A stretch of 64,000 nucleotides of DNA from Limnobacter sp. (GTDB lineage: Bacteria > Pseudomonadota > Gammaproteobacteria > Burkholderiales > Burkholderiaceae_B): assembly GCA_029866125.1 (NCBI GenBank), contig JARWZZ010000019.1:186001-250000 (forward strand). The letters run 5' to 3'. The translations under genes were made by a program, and so were the position numbers. The notes below the pieces were generated by a model, which had not been told where the DNA came from, did no database searches, and was given only the letters and a program-made list of their open reading frames with translations. Below, in pieces: positions 19,215 through 28,834 of the stretch. How positions within the stretch are numbered: the stretch's first letter is position 1; each line of letters starts with the position of its first letter.

Positions 19215-20696
19215 TCAAGTCAATATGATGTCGTAATGCTCTTGCACAAACAGGTTGTCCACTTGCAAGGTAATGGGTTTGCCCACAAACTCTTCCAGCA
19301 TGCCCAAATGCTGCGCTTCCTCTTCAAGAAACAGGTCGATTACCGCTGGGTTCGCCAAAATGCGGAATTCTTTGGGGTTGAATTGTTTGGACTCTCGCAC
19401 AATTTCCCGCATGATTTCATAGCAAACCGTTTGGGCGGTTTTAACCTGACCTTTGCCTTGGCAGGACGGGCAGGGCTCGCACAGCAAATGGGCAAGGCTT
19501 TCGCGTGTGCGTTTGCGCGTCATTTCCACCAAGCCCAGTGCCGAGAAGTTGGTCACTGTGGTTCGTGCGCGGTCGCGGTCCAGTGCCTTTTGCAGCTCTT
19601 CAAGCACGCTGGTTCGGTTGCTTTCTGTACTCATGTCAATAAAGTCAATGACGATGATGCCACCCAAGTTGCGCAAACGCAGTTGGCGTGCGATGGCTTG
19701 TGCCGCTTCCAAATTGGTTTTGAAGACAGTTTCTTCAAAGTTACGCGCGCCAATGTAGCCGCCCGTGTTCACATCCACGGTGGTCAATGCTTCGGTTTGG
19801 TCAATAATCAAATACCCGCCTGATTTCAAATCCACCCGGCGGCCCAGGGCCCTTTGCAGCTCTTCTTCCACGTTGTACATTTCAAACAGTGGGCGTTCAC
19901 CTTGGTGCAGTTTTAGGCGGTCTTTCACCTCGGGCGCATAGGTTTCAGCAAACTCAATCAGGCTGCGCAGGCTTTCTTTGGAGTCCACCACAATCATGGT
20001 GGTGTCAGTGCTCACCAAATCACGCACCACGCGCTGGCCCATGTTCAGGTCTTGATAAATCAAGCTGGGTGCGGGCAAGCGTTTGGTCAAGTCCAGCATT
20101 TCTCTCCAGCGGCGTTGCAGGTATTGCACATCGGCAATCAATTCGTCGGCATTGGCCTCTTCCGCATGGGTGCGCACAATAAAGCCACCGTGGTTTTCGT
20201 CAGGCATTAGGCTAGCCACTTTGGCACGCAGTTCTTCGCGTTCTTGTTCGTCTTCAATACGCTGGGATACACCAATGTGCGGGTCTTGAGGCAAGTGGAC
20301 CAACATGCGGCCTGCAAGGCTAATTTGGGTGGTCAAGCGGGCGCCTTTGGTGCCCAAAGGGTCTTTGCTGACTTGAACAATCAGCGATTGCCCTTCAAAC
20401 AACATTTTTTCAATGGGTGGGGGCTGCACCGCCCCCTGCTTGGATTGGTGGTGGTTGTAAGCCCGGTGCTCCCACAGGTCGGCCACATGCAAAAAGGCAG
20501 CACGCTCTAGCCCCACGTCAATAAAAGCGGACTGCATGCCCGGCAGCACGCGGACCACCTTGCCCAAATACACATTGCCCACAATGCCCCGAGTGGAGGT
20601 TCGTTCTATGTGAAGCTCCTGGACTGCACCGTGCTGTACCACAGCCACCCGCGTCTCTTGAGGGGTTACATTCACCAAAATCTGTTCGTTAATCAT
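19215..20696 (-). CDS. rng: ribonuclease G
   Basis: S1-like N-terminus NVYLGKVVRVLPGMQSAFIDVGLERAAFLH; RNase E/G motif GGIIVIDFIDM; CEPCPSCQGKG. Confidence 0.95.
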   Translation of the reverse strand: MINEQILVNVTPQETRVAVVQHGAVQELHIERTSTRGIVGNVYLGKVVRVLPGMQSAFIDVGLERAAFLHVADLWEHRAYNHHQSKQGAVQPPPIEKMLFEGQSLIVQVSKDPLGTKGARLTTQISLAGRMLVHLPQDPHIGVSQRIEDEQEREELRAKVASLMPDENHGGFIVRTHAEEANADELIADVQYLQRRWREMLDLTKRLPAPSLIYQDLNMGQRVVRDLVSTDTTMIVVDSKESLRSLIEFAETYAPEVKDRLKLHQGERPLFEMYNVEEELQRALGRRVDLKSGGYLIIDQTEALTTVDVNTGGYIGARNFEETVFKTNLEAAQAIARQLRLRNLGGIIVIDFIDMSTESNRTSVLEELQKALDRDRARTTVTNFSALGLVEMTRKRTRESLAHLLCEPCPSCQGKGQVKTAQTVCYEIMREIVRESKQFNPKEFRILANPAVIDLFLEEEAQHLGMLEEFVGKPITLQVDNLFVQEHYDIILT

Positions 20697-20747
20697 CCGA
20701 CCTGCTTCTGCTGATTTATTGCTTATGTTTGTTGATGCTTTGTTCGA

Positions 20748-21440
20748 TTATTCCTGATTTGACACCGCTTGGCGCAAGAGTTCAGCGGTTTCGAACAAGG
20801 GCAACCCCATGATGCCAGAATGACTGCCTGAAATCCGTCGAACGTACCGCCCCGCTATCCCCTGAATGCCGTAGGCTCCCGCTTTGTCGAAGGGTTCGCC
20901 ACTGCTGATGTAAGCTTGAATGAATTCTGAGGGTAGCCTTGCAAACCCCACATCCGACGTCTGGACTGTTTGAAACATAGCCCCAGTTTTGATGACCCCA
21001 ACCGCTACCCCGGTATGCACTTGGTGGGTTTGGCCCGACAAGGCGCTCAGCATGCTTTGCGCTTCGCTTGCGTTTTGTGGCTTTCCTAAAATTTTGCCGT
21101 TAAGGGCCACCGTGGTGTCAGAGGCTAAAACAATGTCGCAACCCAAGCTGTGGCGTTCACCGTTCTTGATCGCTAACTTTAGGCTTTCCATCGCCAATTG
21201 CAGCTTCAAGCGTGTTACGCGTTGTACATAAACAAGTGGGTCCTCGCCGGGTAGGGGGTCTTCAAGGCGTTCAGCCTCGGGGCCAGTTTGAGCCAGAAAA
21301 ACTTCGGGATGAATACCCAGTGTGCTGATCAGTTCTTTTCGGCGTGGGCTTTTGGAAGCCAGCCAGATGGAGGCGGGCAGGCCCATGTTTTCAGGCTTAA
21401 TTGGGGTAGGAGCGGGGGCGTGAGTGGGGGTGGTGGTCAT
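20748..21440 (-). CDS. maf: Maf-family nucleoside triphosphate pyrophosphatase
   Basis: LASKSPRRKELISTLGI; DTTVALNGKILGKP; AYGIQGIAG. Confidence 0.93.
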   Translation of the reverse strand: MTTTPTHAPAPTPIKPENMGLPASIWLASKSPRRKELISTLGIHPEVFLAQTGPEAERLEDPLPGEDPLVYVQRVTRLKLQLAMESLKLAIKNGERHSLGCDIVLASDTTVALNGKILGKPQNASEAQSMLSALSGQTHQVHTGVAVGVIKTGAMFQTVQTSDVGFARLPSEFIQAYISSGEPFDKAGAYGIQGIAGRYVRRISGSHSGIMGLPLFETAELLRQAVSNQE

Positions 21441-21450
21441 GTCAGTGGCG

Positions 21451-21498
21451 CAGTTAAACAGTCAAACAGTCAAGCAGTCAAGCAGTGAAGCAGTCCAA
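21451..21498. repeat. tandem 8-bp repeat, six units (consensus CAGTCAAG)
   Basis: cagttaaa cagtcaaa cagtcaag cagtcaag cagtgaag cagtccaa. Confidence 0.95.
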
Positions 21499-21525
21499 GA
21501 TTAGTCGTGCCCATTTTCGCCCAAA

Positions 21526-21996
21526 CTACTCGCGGTGATAGGGGTGCCCTACGATTATGGACCATGCACGGTACAAAGCTTCCGCTGCAAGCACGCGCAC
21601 TAAGGCGTGCGGCAGGGTCAGGTCGGACAATTTCCACATGGTTTGGCATTCGGCTTTGAACTTGGAGTCCAAGCCATCGGCACTGCCAATGACCAAACAC
21701 AGGCTTTCGCCGCTGTCATGCCACTTTAAGAGTTGTTCAGCCAATTGGGTGCTGCGTAAGTTTTTGCCGCGCTCGTCCAATGCCACTACCAAACTTCCTT
21801 TGGGAATGGCTGCACGAATGCGTTCAGCCTCCAAAGCCAAAATCGTTTCCACAGGTTTGCCAGTAGAGCGGTCTTCAGGTTTGAGTTCTTTGATGTCCAG
21901 CTTCCATTCAGGCGGGAAGCGTTTGAGGAATTGCTGGGTCGCTTCCTGTGCCCACGGTTCAATTTTGTGGGACAGGGCGACGATCGTGATTTTCAT
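21526..21996 (-). CDS. rlmH: 23S rRNA pseudouridine1915 N3-methyltransferase
   Basis: VALDERGKNLRSTQLAEQL; LVIGSADGL; C-terminus YHRE. Confidence 0.95.
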   Translation of the reverse strand: MKITIVALSHKIEPWAQEATQQFLKRFPPEWKLDIKELKPEDRSTGKPVETILALEAERIRAAIPKGSLVVALDERGKNLRSTQLAEQLLKWHDSGESLCLVIGSADGLDSKFKAECQTMWKLSDLTLPHALVRVLAAEALYRAWSIIVGHPYHRE

Positions 21997-22313
21997 TCAT
22001 ATCCCTGGAATAAAAAATCCAGAGCCCCCGTAATTACTGCCTGCTCATTCGACAGGTTGATCACTGGCTGTTTGAGTTCCCGCGCCGGTATGGCTGCCAT
22101 TTTGGGTGTTTCCAGCAGGCAGTCCTGCCCGTCAACAGAAAATACAGGGGTTAGGCGACCGGGTAGCTTCACTTCTGGAAAATATTCCAGACTCCGCAGT
22201 GGGATCACCATTCGAGTGTCTAGGCCGGAGAAGAGGTCGCTTTGCACATCAAGAAGGTATGGGGTTGATGCCGAGTGTTTGCTCGTGTTTGGATACACAT
22301 CGAACTTGGCCAT
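21993..22313 (-). CDS. ccdB: CcdB-family toxin
   Basis: MAKFDVYPNTS…PYLLDVQSDLF…TRMVIPLR…; start 22313 overlaps the ccdA stop (TAATG) and its stop overlaps the rlmH start (ATGA). Confidence 0.88.
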   Translation of the reverse strand: MAKFDVYPNTSKHSASTPYLLDVQSDLFSGLDTRMVIPLRSLEYFPEVKLPGRLTPVFSVDGQDCLLETPKMAAIPARELKQPVINLSNEQAVITGALDFLFQGYE

Positions 22314-22573
22314 TAAAAGGTTCTCCATTGATCCAATGGCAACCCTTCGTTTTTCACTGAGGCATTGTAGGCTTCAACAAAGTCGGCATGCTCCACTTTC
22401 CAGCGTCGTAGTAGTTCTTGCTGAATAAAATTTCGCAGGAATTGATCACAAACTTGTGACACATTGACGTCCAGAGATTTGGCCGCATCCAATACATCAA
22501 CACTCAAACTGAGGTTGATTGCTCTTTTGGAGCTTTTGTTTTTATGGGAATCTGCTTTGGCTGGATTGATCAT
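22313..22573 (-). CDS. ccdA: CcdA-family antitoxin
   Basis: RHH-like N-terminus (KRAINLSLSVDVLDAAKSLDVNVSQVCD) and C-terminal NEGLPLDQWRTF, typical of CcdA. Confidence 0.88.
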   Translation of the reverse strand: MINPAKADSHKNKSSKRAINLSLSVDVLDAAKSLDVNVSQVCDQFLRNFIQQELLRRWKVEHADFVEAYNASVKNEGLPLDQWRTF

Positions 22574-22605
22574 AAACTATGCGCATAATTGGATGCACAT
22601 AGTTT
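22574..22605. promoter_or_regulatory. inverted repeat immediately upstream of ccdA, candidate autoregulatory operator
   Basis: AAACTATGCGCA-TAATTGGA-TGCACATAGTTT: 12-bp arms with one mismatch, 8-bp spacer. Confidence 0.75.
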
Positions 22606-22635
22606 ACGCTTTGATTTAGACGGGTGACAACCTTC

Positions 22636-23043
22636 TTAAATACCTGAGTGCGCCGGTGACATGTAATCCATGCCCGCAACAGGCTTGGACAAGCTGTGTG
22701 GGTTTAGCTTCATGCGCACAGCCTTGCCACCCCAGATTTCTTCCAGGTTGTAGTACTGGCGGATTGCGGGTTGCATGATGTGAACAACCACGTCGCCCAA
22801 ATCAACCAATACCCATTCGCCCGTGTCTTCGCCCTCGGTGCTTAGCACTTCGCCGCCACTTTCTTTCACTTTGTCGTGAACGTTGTTGGCCAAGGCGCGG
22901 GTTTGCCGGTTGGAGTTTGCTGAAGCAATCACAACGCGGTCAAAAACCGAGGTTAAACCAGTGGTGTCAAAAATTTGGATGTCTTGGGCTTTTACATCTT
23001 CGAGTGCGTCGATTACGACGCGTTGCAGCTTTTGCAGGTCCAT
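22636..23043 (-). CDS. rsfS: ribosomal silencing factor
   Basis: MDLQKLQRVVIDALEDVKAQDIQIFDT… GEDTGEWVLVDLGDVVVHIMQPAIRQYYNLEEIW. Confidence 0.95.
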   Translation of the reverse strand: MDLQKLQRVVIDALEDVKAQDIQIFDTTGLTSVFDRVVIASANSNRQTRALANNVHDKVKESGGEVLSTEGEDTGEWVLVDLGDVVVHIMQPAIRQYYNLEEIWGGKAVRMKLNPHSLSKPVAGMDYMSPAHSGI

Positions 23044-23085
23044 TCAGATTCGGAAAGTGTGTAGATGTTTGAAGTTTAACAAGTT

Positions 23086-23757
23086 TTAGCCCAATAAGCG
23101 ACCATAAACCGGATTAACTTTGAGGTACTCATAAACAGGTGGCGGTAAACCCGCTTTCAGCCTGTGCAATGCCGTCTCTTGAATTTCAGGGCTGGCTGAG
23201 GCGGCAAGGGTAAACTGGCGACGAATGTCCGTCGAGCTGACCGCGATGCGGGGCATGGGTATTCTGAACAATCGGTCCCTGGCCTGATGTTGTTTCAGCA
23301 CGTCGGGCACCACAAATGCGCCCAGTTGATCCCTGTCCACCACGCCAATCCGCGCATAGTCAAACAGGCTTTGCCAGTGCTTCCAGGTGTGCAGATTGGT
23401 TAATTGATCAGTGCCCAGAATGAAGCAAAATTGGTGGTTGGGGTGCAAGGTACTCAGGTGCTCCAGCGTGTTAACGGTGTAGCTGGGGCCTTCCTGTTCA
23501 ACCTCAAAAGGTTCTACCCGCCAAGACGGTACATCTTGTGTGGCCAGTTCAACCATGTGTTTGCGTATTTTGGCGGGGGCCAAATCGGCGTTGGCTTTTT
23601 GCCAAGGCTCGCCAGCGGGTAAAAACCACACTTCATCAGCCATGCACTGGGCTTGGGCCGAGCGGGCCATTTGCAAATGCCCCGTGTGAATGGGGTTAAA
23701 GCTGCCACCAATTAGGCAAACAATTTTACCCGCGGCTTTACTGGCGGTGGCGTTCAA
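23086..23757 (-). CDS. nadD: nicotinate-nucleotide adenylyltransferase
   Basis: GGSFNPIHTGHLQMA; ISSTDIR-like VSSTDIRRQ. Start codon TTG 23757. Confidence 0.93.
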   Translation of the reverse strand: MNATASKAAGKIVCLIGGSFNPIHTGHLQMARSAQAQCMADEVWFLPAGEPWQKANADLAPAKIRKHMVELATQDVPSWRVEPFEVEQEGPSYTVNTLEHLSTLHPNHQFCFILGTDQLTNLHTWKHWQSLFDYARIGVVDRDQLGAFVVPDVLKQHQARDRLFRIPMPRIAVSSTDIRRQFTLAASASPEIQETALHRLKAGLPPPVYEYLKVNPVYGRLLG

Positions 23758-24666
23758 TCAAGCCAGCCAATCTTTGTGAGGCAAAAAGTCGGTGTAAAGC
23801 TTGGCCTCCGGTGTGCCTGCCTCGGGCTTCCAGTCGTACCGCCATTTCACCTCGGGTGGCATGCTCATCAAAATTGATTCTGTGCGCCCACCACTTTGCA
23901 GGCCAAACAAGGTGCCCCGGTCAAACACCAAGTTGAATTCAACATAGCGGCCCCGGCGGTAGGCATGGAAATCCCGCTCGCGTTCGCCATAGGGTGTATC
24001 TTTTCTGCGTTGGGCGATGGGCAGGTAAGCATTCAAAAAGCTGTTGCCCACGCTTTGAGTCAGTGCAAAACTGTTGTCGAAGCCAAGTTCGGAAAAGTCA
24101 TCGAAAAACACACCGCCTACGCCCCTAGCCTCTTGCCTGTGCTTCAGGAAAAAATACTCATCACACCATTTTTTAAAACGTGGGTGGTAATCCGCGCCAA
24201 ACGGGTCCAGGGCGTCTTTGCAACTTTGATGGAAGTGCCGGGCGTCTTCTTCAAACCCATAATAGGGGGTTAAATCCATGCCGCCGCCAAACCACCAAAT
24301 GGATTCGCCTGCTGGGTTGGTGGCAGCAAACAAGCGCACATTCATGTGCACCGTGGGTACATAAGGGTTGCGGGGGTGAAACACCAGCGATACACCCATG
24401 GCCTCAAAAGAAGCGCCCGCCATTTCTGGCCGACTTGCTGTGGCCGAACCCGGCAGTTTGTTGCCCATCACATGGCTAAAATTCACGCCGCCCCGTTCCA
24501 GAAAGCTGCCGTTTTCCAACACACGGGTTTTGCCGCCGCCGCCCTCAGGGCGATCCCATTGGTCGGTGTGGAAGGGTTGTTCTTCCAACGCGGCCATGCC
24601 GTCGATGATCTGGGTTTGCAGCCCGGTAAAAAACTGCTTGGCTTTTAGCAAATCATCGCGGTTCAT
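23758..24666 (-). CDS. hemF: oxygen-dependent coproporphyrinogen III oxidase
   Basis: [53 protein letters not shown]. Confidence 0.97.
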   Translation of the reverse strand: MNRDDLLKAKQFFTGLQTQIIDGMAALEEQPFHTDQWDRPEGGGGKTRVLENGSFLERGGVNFSHVMGNKLPGSATASRPEMAGASFEAMGVSLVFHPRNPYVPTVHMNVRLFAATNPAGESIWWFGGGMDLTPYYGFEEDARHFHQSCKDALDPFGADYHPRFKKWCDEYFFLKHRQEARGVGGVFFDDFSELGFDNSFALTQSVGNSFLNAYLPIAQRRKDTPYGERERDFHAYRRGRYVEFNLVFDRGTLFGLQSGGRTESILMSMPPEVKWRYDWKPEAGTPEAKLYTDFLPHKDWLA

Positions 24667-24698
24667 GACTGTGTTTTCCTTCCTTTTTGGTGTGTTTT

Positions 24699-25976
24699 CT
24701 AGTCGACCTTGCGCCCAATGGCCCGGTAGCCAATGTCGGTGCGGTACTGCATGCCTTCAAAGTTTACAGACTTGATGAGCTCATACGCTTTGTTTTGAGC
24801 CAGCCGTACAGAATCACCCAGTGCCGTGGCGCACAACACCCGGCCGCCGGAGGTTAGCACTTTGCCGTCTTTTTCCACTGTACCTGCGTGAAACACTTTG
24901 GCTTCAGTACTTTGGCCTTCAGATTGGTGAATTTCATCGCCTGTGCGCGGTGTTTGGGGGTAATTGGCGGCTGCCAGTACCACACCCAGAGCAGTGCGGC
25001 GGTCCCACTGGGCTTCAATTTGGTCCAGCGTGCCGTCAATGCCGTGGTCCAACAATTCCACAAAATCGCTTTTCATGCGCATCATAATGGGCTGGGTTTC
25101 AGGGTCACCAAACCGGCAGTTGTACTCCAAAACCTTGGGGATGTTGTCGCTGTTAATCATTAAGCCGGCATACAAAAAGCCAGTGAAGATGATGCCGTCC
25201 TTTTTCATGCCGTTGATGGTGGGGTAAATCACCTCGCGCATCACCCGGGCGTGCATGGTGGGCGTTACCACTGGGGCGGGGGAGTAAGCACCCATGCCGC
25301 CTGTGTTGGGGCCTTCATCGCCGTCCAGCAAGCGTTTGTGGTCTTGGCTGGACGCCATGGCCAAGGCGTTGTTGCCGTCCACCATCACGATGAAGCTGGC
25401 TTCCTCGCCTTCCAAAAACTCCTCAATCACCACGCGTGAACCTGCTGAGCCCATGGAGTTGCCAACCAGCATGTCGTCAATGGCTTGGTGGGCTTCGTCA
25501 AGGCTCATGGCCACTACCACACCTTTGCCAGCCGCCAGTCCATCGGCTTTGATCACAATCGGCGCACCTTTGGCGTTGATGTAATCGTGAGCCAATTTCG
25601 CATCGCTGAAGGTGGAATATTCCGCGGTGGGAATGTTGTGCCGCTTCATGAATGCTTTGGCGTAGTCCTTTGAGCTTTCAAGCTGGGCTGCCAAGCGTGT
25701 GGGGCCAAATATGCGTTGGTCATTTTTGCGGAACACATCCACAATGCCCGCGGCCAGAGGCGCTTCGGGGCCAACAACTGTGAGGTGGATGCCTTCGGCT
25801 TTTGCGAATGCCGCAAGCTCGTTCAGGTCAGTTATGGCTAGGTTTTCTAGTTTCGCTTCTTGCGCAGTGCCGCCATTGCCAGGTGCCACATACACTTTGC
25901 TGACGCGGGGGGATTGGGCAATACGCCAAGCCATTGCATGTTCGCGGCCACCTGAACCGATCACCATGATTTTCAT
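24699..25976 (-). CDS. purD: phosphoribosylamine-glycine ligase
   Basis: [45 protein letters not shown]. Confidence 0.97.
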   Translation of the reverse strand: MKIMVIGSGGREHAMAWRIAQSPRVSKVYVAPGNGGTAQEAKLENLAITDLNELAAFAKAEGIHLTVVGPEAPLAAGIVDVFRKNDQRIFGPTRLAAQLESSKDYAKAFMKRHNIPTAEYSTFSDAKLAHDYINAKGAPIVIKADGLAAGKGVVVAMSLDEAHQAIDDMLVGNSMGSAGSRVVIEEFLEGEEASFIVMVDGNNALAMASSQDHKRLLDGDEGPNTGGMGAYSPAPVVTPTMHARVMREVIYPTINGMKKDGIIFTGFLYAGLMINSDNIPKVLEYNCRFGDPETQPIMMRMKSDFVELLDHGIDGTLDQIEAQWDRRTALGVVLAAANYPQTPRTGDEIHQSEGQSTEAKVFHAGTVEKDGKVLTSGGRVLCATALGDSVRLAQNKAYELIKSVNFEGMQYRTDIGYRAIGRKVD

Positions 25977-26000
25977 TTCGGACTCTCCGTTCAGATTGCT

Positions 26001-26726
26001 TTATTCGTTAATGATGACGTTGGTGTAAACCTCTTGTACATCGTCAAGGTCGTCCAGTGCGTCCAGTAGTTTTTGCATTCTTTGGCCGTCTTCGCCTGCC
26101 AACTCGGTCTCAACTTCGGCTTTCCAAACGATGTTGGAGCTTTCTGGTGTAAGCCCGGCTGCGCCGAAAGCGGTAATAACTGTGTGGTAAGCGGGAATTT
26201 CGCAAACCACTTCGATGTAACCGTCTTCGTCGGTGACCACGTCATCTGCGCCTGCTTCCAGCGCAATTTCCATAATTTGATCTTCATTGTTGCCCGGGCC
26301 AAACACAAACTGCCCGCAGTGTTTGAACATGAATGCCACAGAGCCGTCTGTGCCCATGTTGCCGCCGTGTTTGGCAAAAGCGTGGCGTACTTCGGGTGCG
26401 GTACGTGCTTTGTTGTCGGTCATGCATTCCACAATCACAGCGGCGCCACCAATGCCGTAGCCTTCATAGCGAATTTCTTCGTAATTGACGCCATCGGCCT
26501 CGCCAGTGCCGCGTGCAATGGCGCGCAACACGTTGTCTTTGGGCATGTTGGCTGCGGTGGCTTTTTCCATCGCCAAGCGCAGGCGCGGGTTGGTTAATGT
26601 GTCGCCCCCGCCTTCACGCGCAGCAACAGTCACTTCACGAATGATTTTGGTCCAGGCCTTACCGCGCTTGGCATCTTGCCTGCTTTTGCGGTGTTGAATA
26701 TTGGCCCATTTGCTATGTCCAGCCAT
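26001..26726 (-). CDS. YebC/PmpR-family transcriptional regulator
   Basis: [47 protein letters not shown]. Confidence 0.96.
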   Translation of the reverse strand: MAGHSKWANIQHRKSRQDAKRGKAWTKIIREVTVAAREGGGDTLTNPRLRLAMEKATAANMPKDNVLRAIARGTGEADGVNYEEIRYEGYGIGGAAVIVECMTDNKARTAPEVRHAFAKHGGNMGTDGSVAFMFKHCGQFVFGPGNNEDQIMEIALEAGADDVVTDEDGYIEVVCEIPAYHTVITAFGAAGLTPESSNIVWKAEVETELAGEDGQRMQKLLDALDDLDDVQEVYTNVIINE

Positions 26727-26866
26727 GGTTTTCTTGCGCTAAGGATGTAAGAGGCTGGATTTTATCACTTTGAAGAGGGCAGGGCTTGCCGGGCTGGGTT
26801 TACACGGCGATAATCAACGCGCAGATTTTTTCATCATTTAACAATCCGTACCATTTGGAGCACTAC

Positions 26867-27313
26867 ATGAGTTTACTGAAAGATTTTAAAGACTTCGCAG
26901 TCAAGGGCAATGTGATTGACTTGGCGGTTGCTGTGATTGTGGGTGGTGCGTTTTCCGGAATTGTTAAAAGTTTAGTCGATGACATCATCATGCCCATTGT
27001 GGGCTCCATTTTCGGCAGTCTAGATTTTTCAGCCTTGTACATTGCCTTGGCCGCTATCCCGCCCGGCGTGCCAGAAACTCTCGATGCCTTGCGTAAAGCC
27101 GGTGTACCGGTGTTGGCCTATGGCAGCTTTGTGTCAGTCATTATTAATTTTGCCATTTTGGCCTTTATTATTTTTATGATGGTGCGCCAAGTCAGCAAGT
27201 TGACCCATGCAATTGCCGCCAAAAAAGAAACAGCGCCCGCTGCCCCGGCACCCACGCCAGAAGATGTGGTTTTGCTGCGCGAAATCCGCGATGCGCTGGT
27301 CAAAAAAGGCTAA
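26867..27313 (+). CDS. mscL: large-conductance mechanosensitive channel
   Basis: [43 protein letters not shown]. Confidence 0.96.
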   Translation: MSLLKDFKDFAVKGNVIDLAVAVIVGGAFSGIVKSLVDDIIMPIVGSIFGSLDFSALYIALAAIPPGVPETLDALRKAGVPVLAYGSFVSVIINFAILAFIIFMMVRQVSKLTHAIAAKKETAPAAPAPTPEDVVLLREIRDALVKKG

Positions 27314-27330
27314 AGCGTTTAAAATTTGAG

Positions 27331-27440
27331 TGGAATCTGGAGAGCGCTGTGCCCGGCAAAATGCCGGGTATGACAGCCGCCGAAGGTGTAAGCAGCAAGC
27401 AACGCTGTGAGTCTCTCAGGCAAAAGGACAGAGAAGGGGC
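27331..27440 (+). ncRNA. glycine riboswitch aptamer upstream of dadA
   Basis: tctggagagcg … gccgccgaagg … gtctctcaggcaaaaggacagaga matches the glycine (gcvT) aptamer consensus; one full aptamer visible. Confidence 0.88.
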
Positions 27441-27488
27441 ACTCGCGCCCTTGATGTAACTCTGCATAGCAGCTCTGGAGTCGTACTC

Positions 27489-28787
27489 ATGAAAGTTATC
27501 GTCCTTGGTGCCGGCGTTGTCGGCACAACATCCGCTTGGTTTTTGCACAAAGAAGGCTATGAGGTAACGGTCATTGACCGCCAGCCCAATGCCGGCATGG
27601 AAACCTCCTTCGCCAATGGCGGCCAAGTTTCGGTGTCCCACGCCGAGCCTTGGGCCAACCCCGGTGCCCCCAAAAAAGTACTCAAGTACTTGATGAAAGA
27701 AGATGCGCCGCTCTTGTTCCGCTTGCGTGCAGATTCCCGCCAGTGGCGTTGGGGCATGCAGTTTTTGCGTGAATGCACCCCTGAACGCACCCGCCACAAC
27801 ATCATTCAAATGGTGAATTTGGGCACCTACAGCCGCGCGGCCTTGCAGGATGTGCGTGCTGAAACAGGCGTGCAATACGATTGCCTGACCAAAGGCATTT
27901 TGCACTTTTACACCAGCCAGCAAGAATTTGACGAAGCCCTTGGCCCGGCCGAAATCATGCGTGAGTTTGGTTGCGACCGCAAAGTGATCAGTGCTGATGA
28001 AGCCGTGCGTATTGAGCCAGCTTTGGCCTCAGTAAAAAACCGAATTGCAGGCGCAACTTTCACTGAAGCTGACGAAAGTGGCGATGCACACAAATTCACC
28101 AAAAACCTGGCGGCCCATGCTGCATCGCAAGGCGTAAACTTCCGCTACGACACAACCATCTTGGGTTTGGACTCTGAAGGTGGGCAAATCTCCGGCGTTC
28201 GAGTGCGCAACAAGGATGGTCAGGTTGAAACCCTCAAAGCCGACAAATATGTGTTGTGTATGGGCAGCTACAGCCCGATGTTGGTCAAAGACTTGGGTGT
28301 GGACCTGCTGATATACCCAGCCAAAGGCTACTCGGCCACGCTGGAAATTGATGATGCATCCAAAGCCCCATCCACCAGTTTGACCGACGATGAATACAAA
28401 TTGGTGTTTAGCCGCTTGGGTAACCGCCTACGTATTGCAGGTACGGCGGAATTGAATGGTTATAGCACCACATTGAACGACGTTCGATGCAAAGCAATCA
28501 CACGCCGAGTCATGGAGTTGTTCCCCGGCATGGCGGACCCTGAAAAAGCCGTTTACTGGACTGGGTTGCGCCCAGCCACACCGTCCAATGTGCCTTACAT
28601 TGGCCAGTCCAAAATCAGCAATTTGTTTTTAAACACCGGGCATGGCACGCTGGGTTGGACTCACTCTTGTGGGTCTGCCAAATCAATTGCAGCCATTGTG
28701 GCGGGGCGCAGGCCGGATTTGGATTTCGCTTTTACCCGCGAAAGTCAGCTTGAATCAACAAAGGGCGGACTGCCCACCCCTGCCTAA
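27489..28787 (+). CDS. dadA: D-amino-acid dehydrogenase small subunit (FAD-dependent)
   Basis: MKVIVLGAGVVGTTSAWFLHKEGYEVTVIDR; SFANGGQVSVSHAEPWANPGAP. Confidence 0.92.
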   Translation: MKVIVLGAGVVGTTSAWFLHKEGYEVTVIDRQPNAGMETSFANGGQVSVSHAEPWANPGAPKKVLKYLMKEDAPLLFRLRADSRQWRWGMQFLRECTPERTRHNIIQMVNLGTYSRAALQDVRAETGVQYDCLTKGILHFYTSQQEFDEALGPAEIMREFGCDRKVISADEAVRIEPALASVKNRIAGATFTEADESGDAHKFTKNLAAHAASQGVNFRYDTTILGLDSEGGQISGVRVRNKDGQVETLKADKYVLCMGSYSPMLVKDLGVDLLIYPAKGYSATLEIDDASKAPSTSLTDDEYKLVFSRLGNRLRIAGTAELNGYSTTLNDVRCKAITRRVMELFPGMADPEKAVYWTGLRPATPSNVPYIGQSKISNLFLNTGHGTLGWTHSCGSAKSIAAIVAGRRPDLDFAFTRESQLESTKGGLPTPA

Positions 28788-28834
28788 GCCTGCTTTTTGC
28801 TAAACTCGGCGCATTCGCTTTTCAGGATGCGCCG

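Noticed and set aside
21451-21498. Possible mini CRISPR array
   Set aside because: Units are 8 bp with no spacers and no cas genes nearby.
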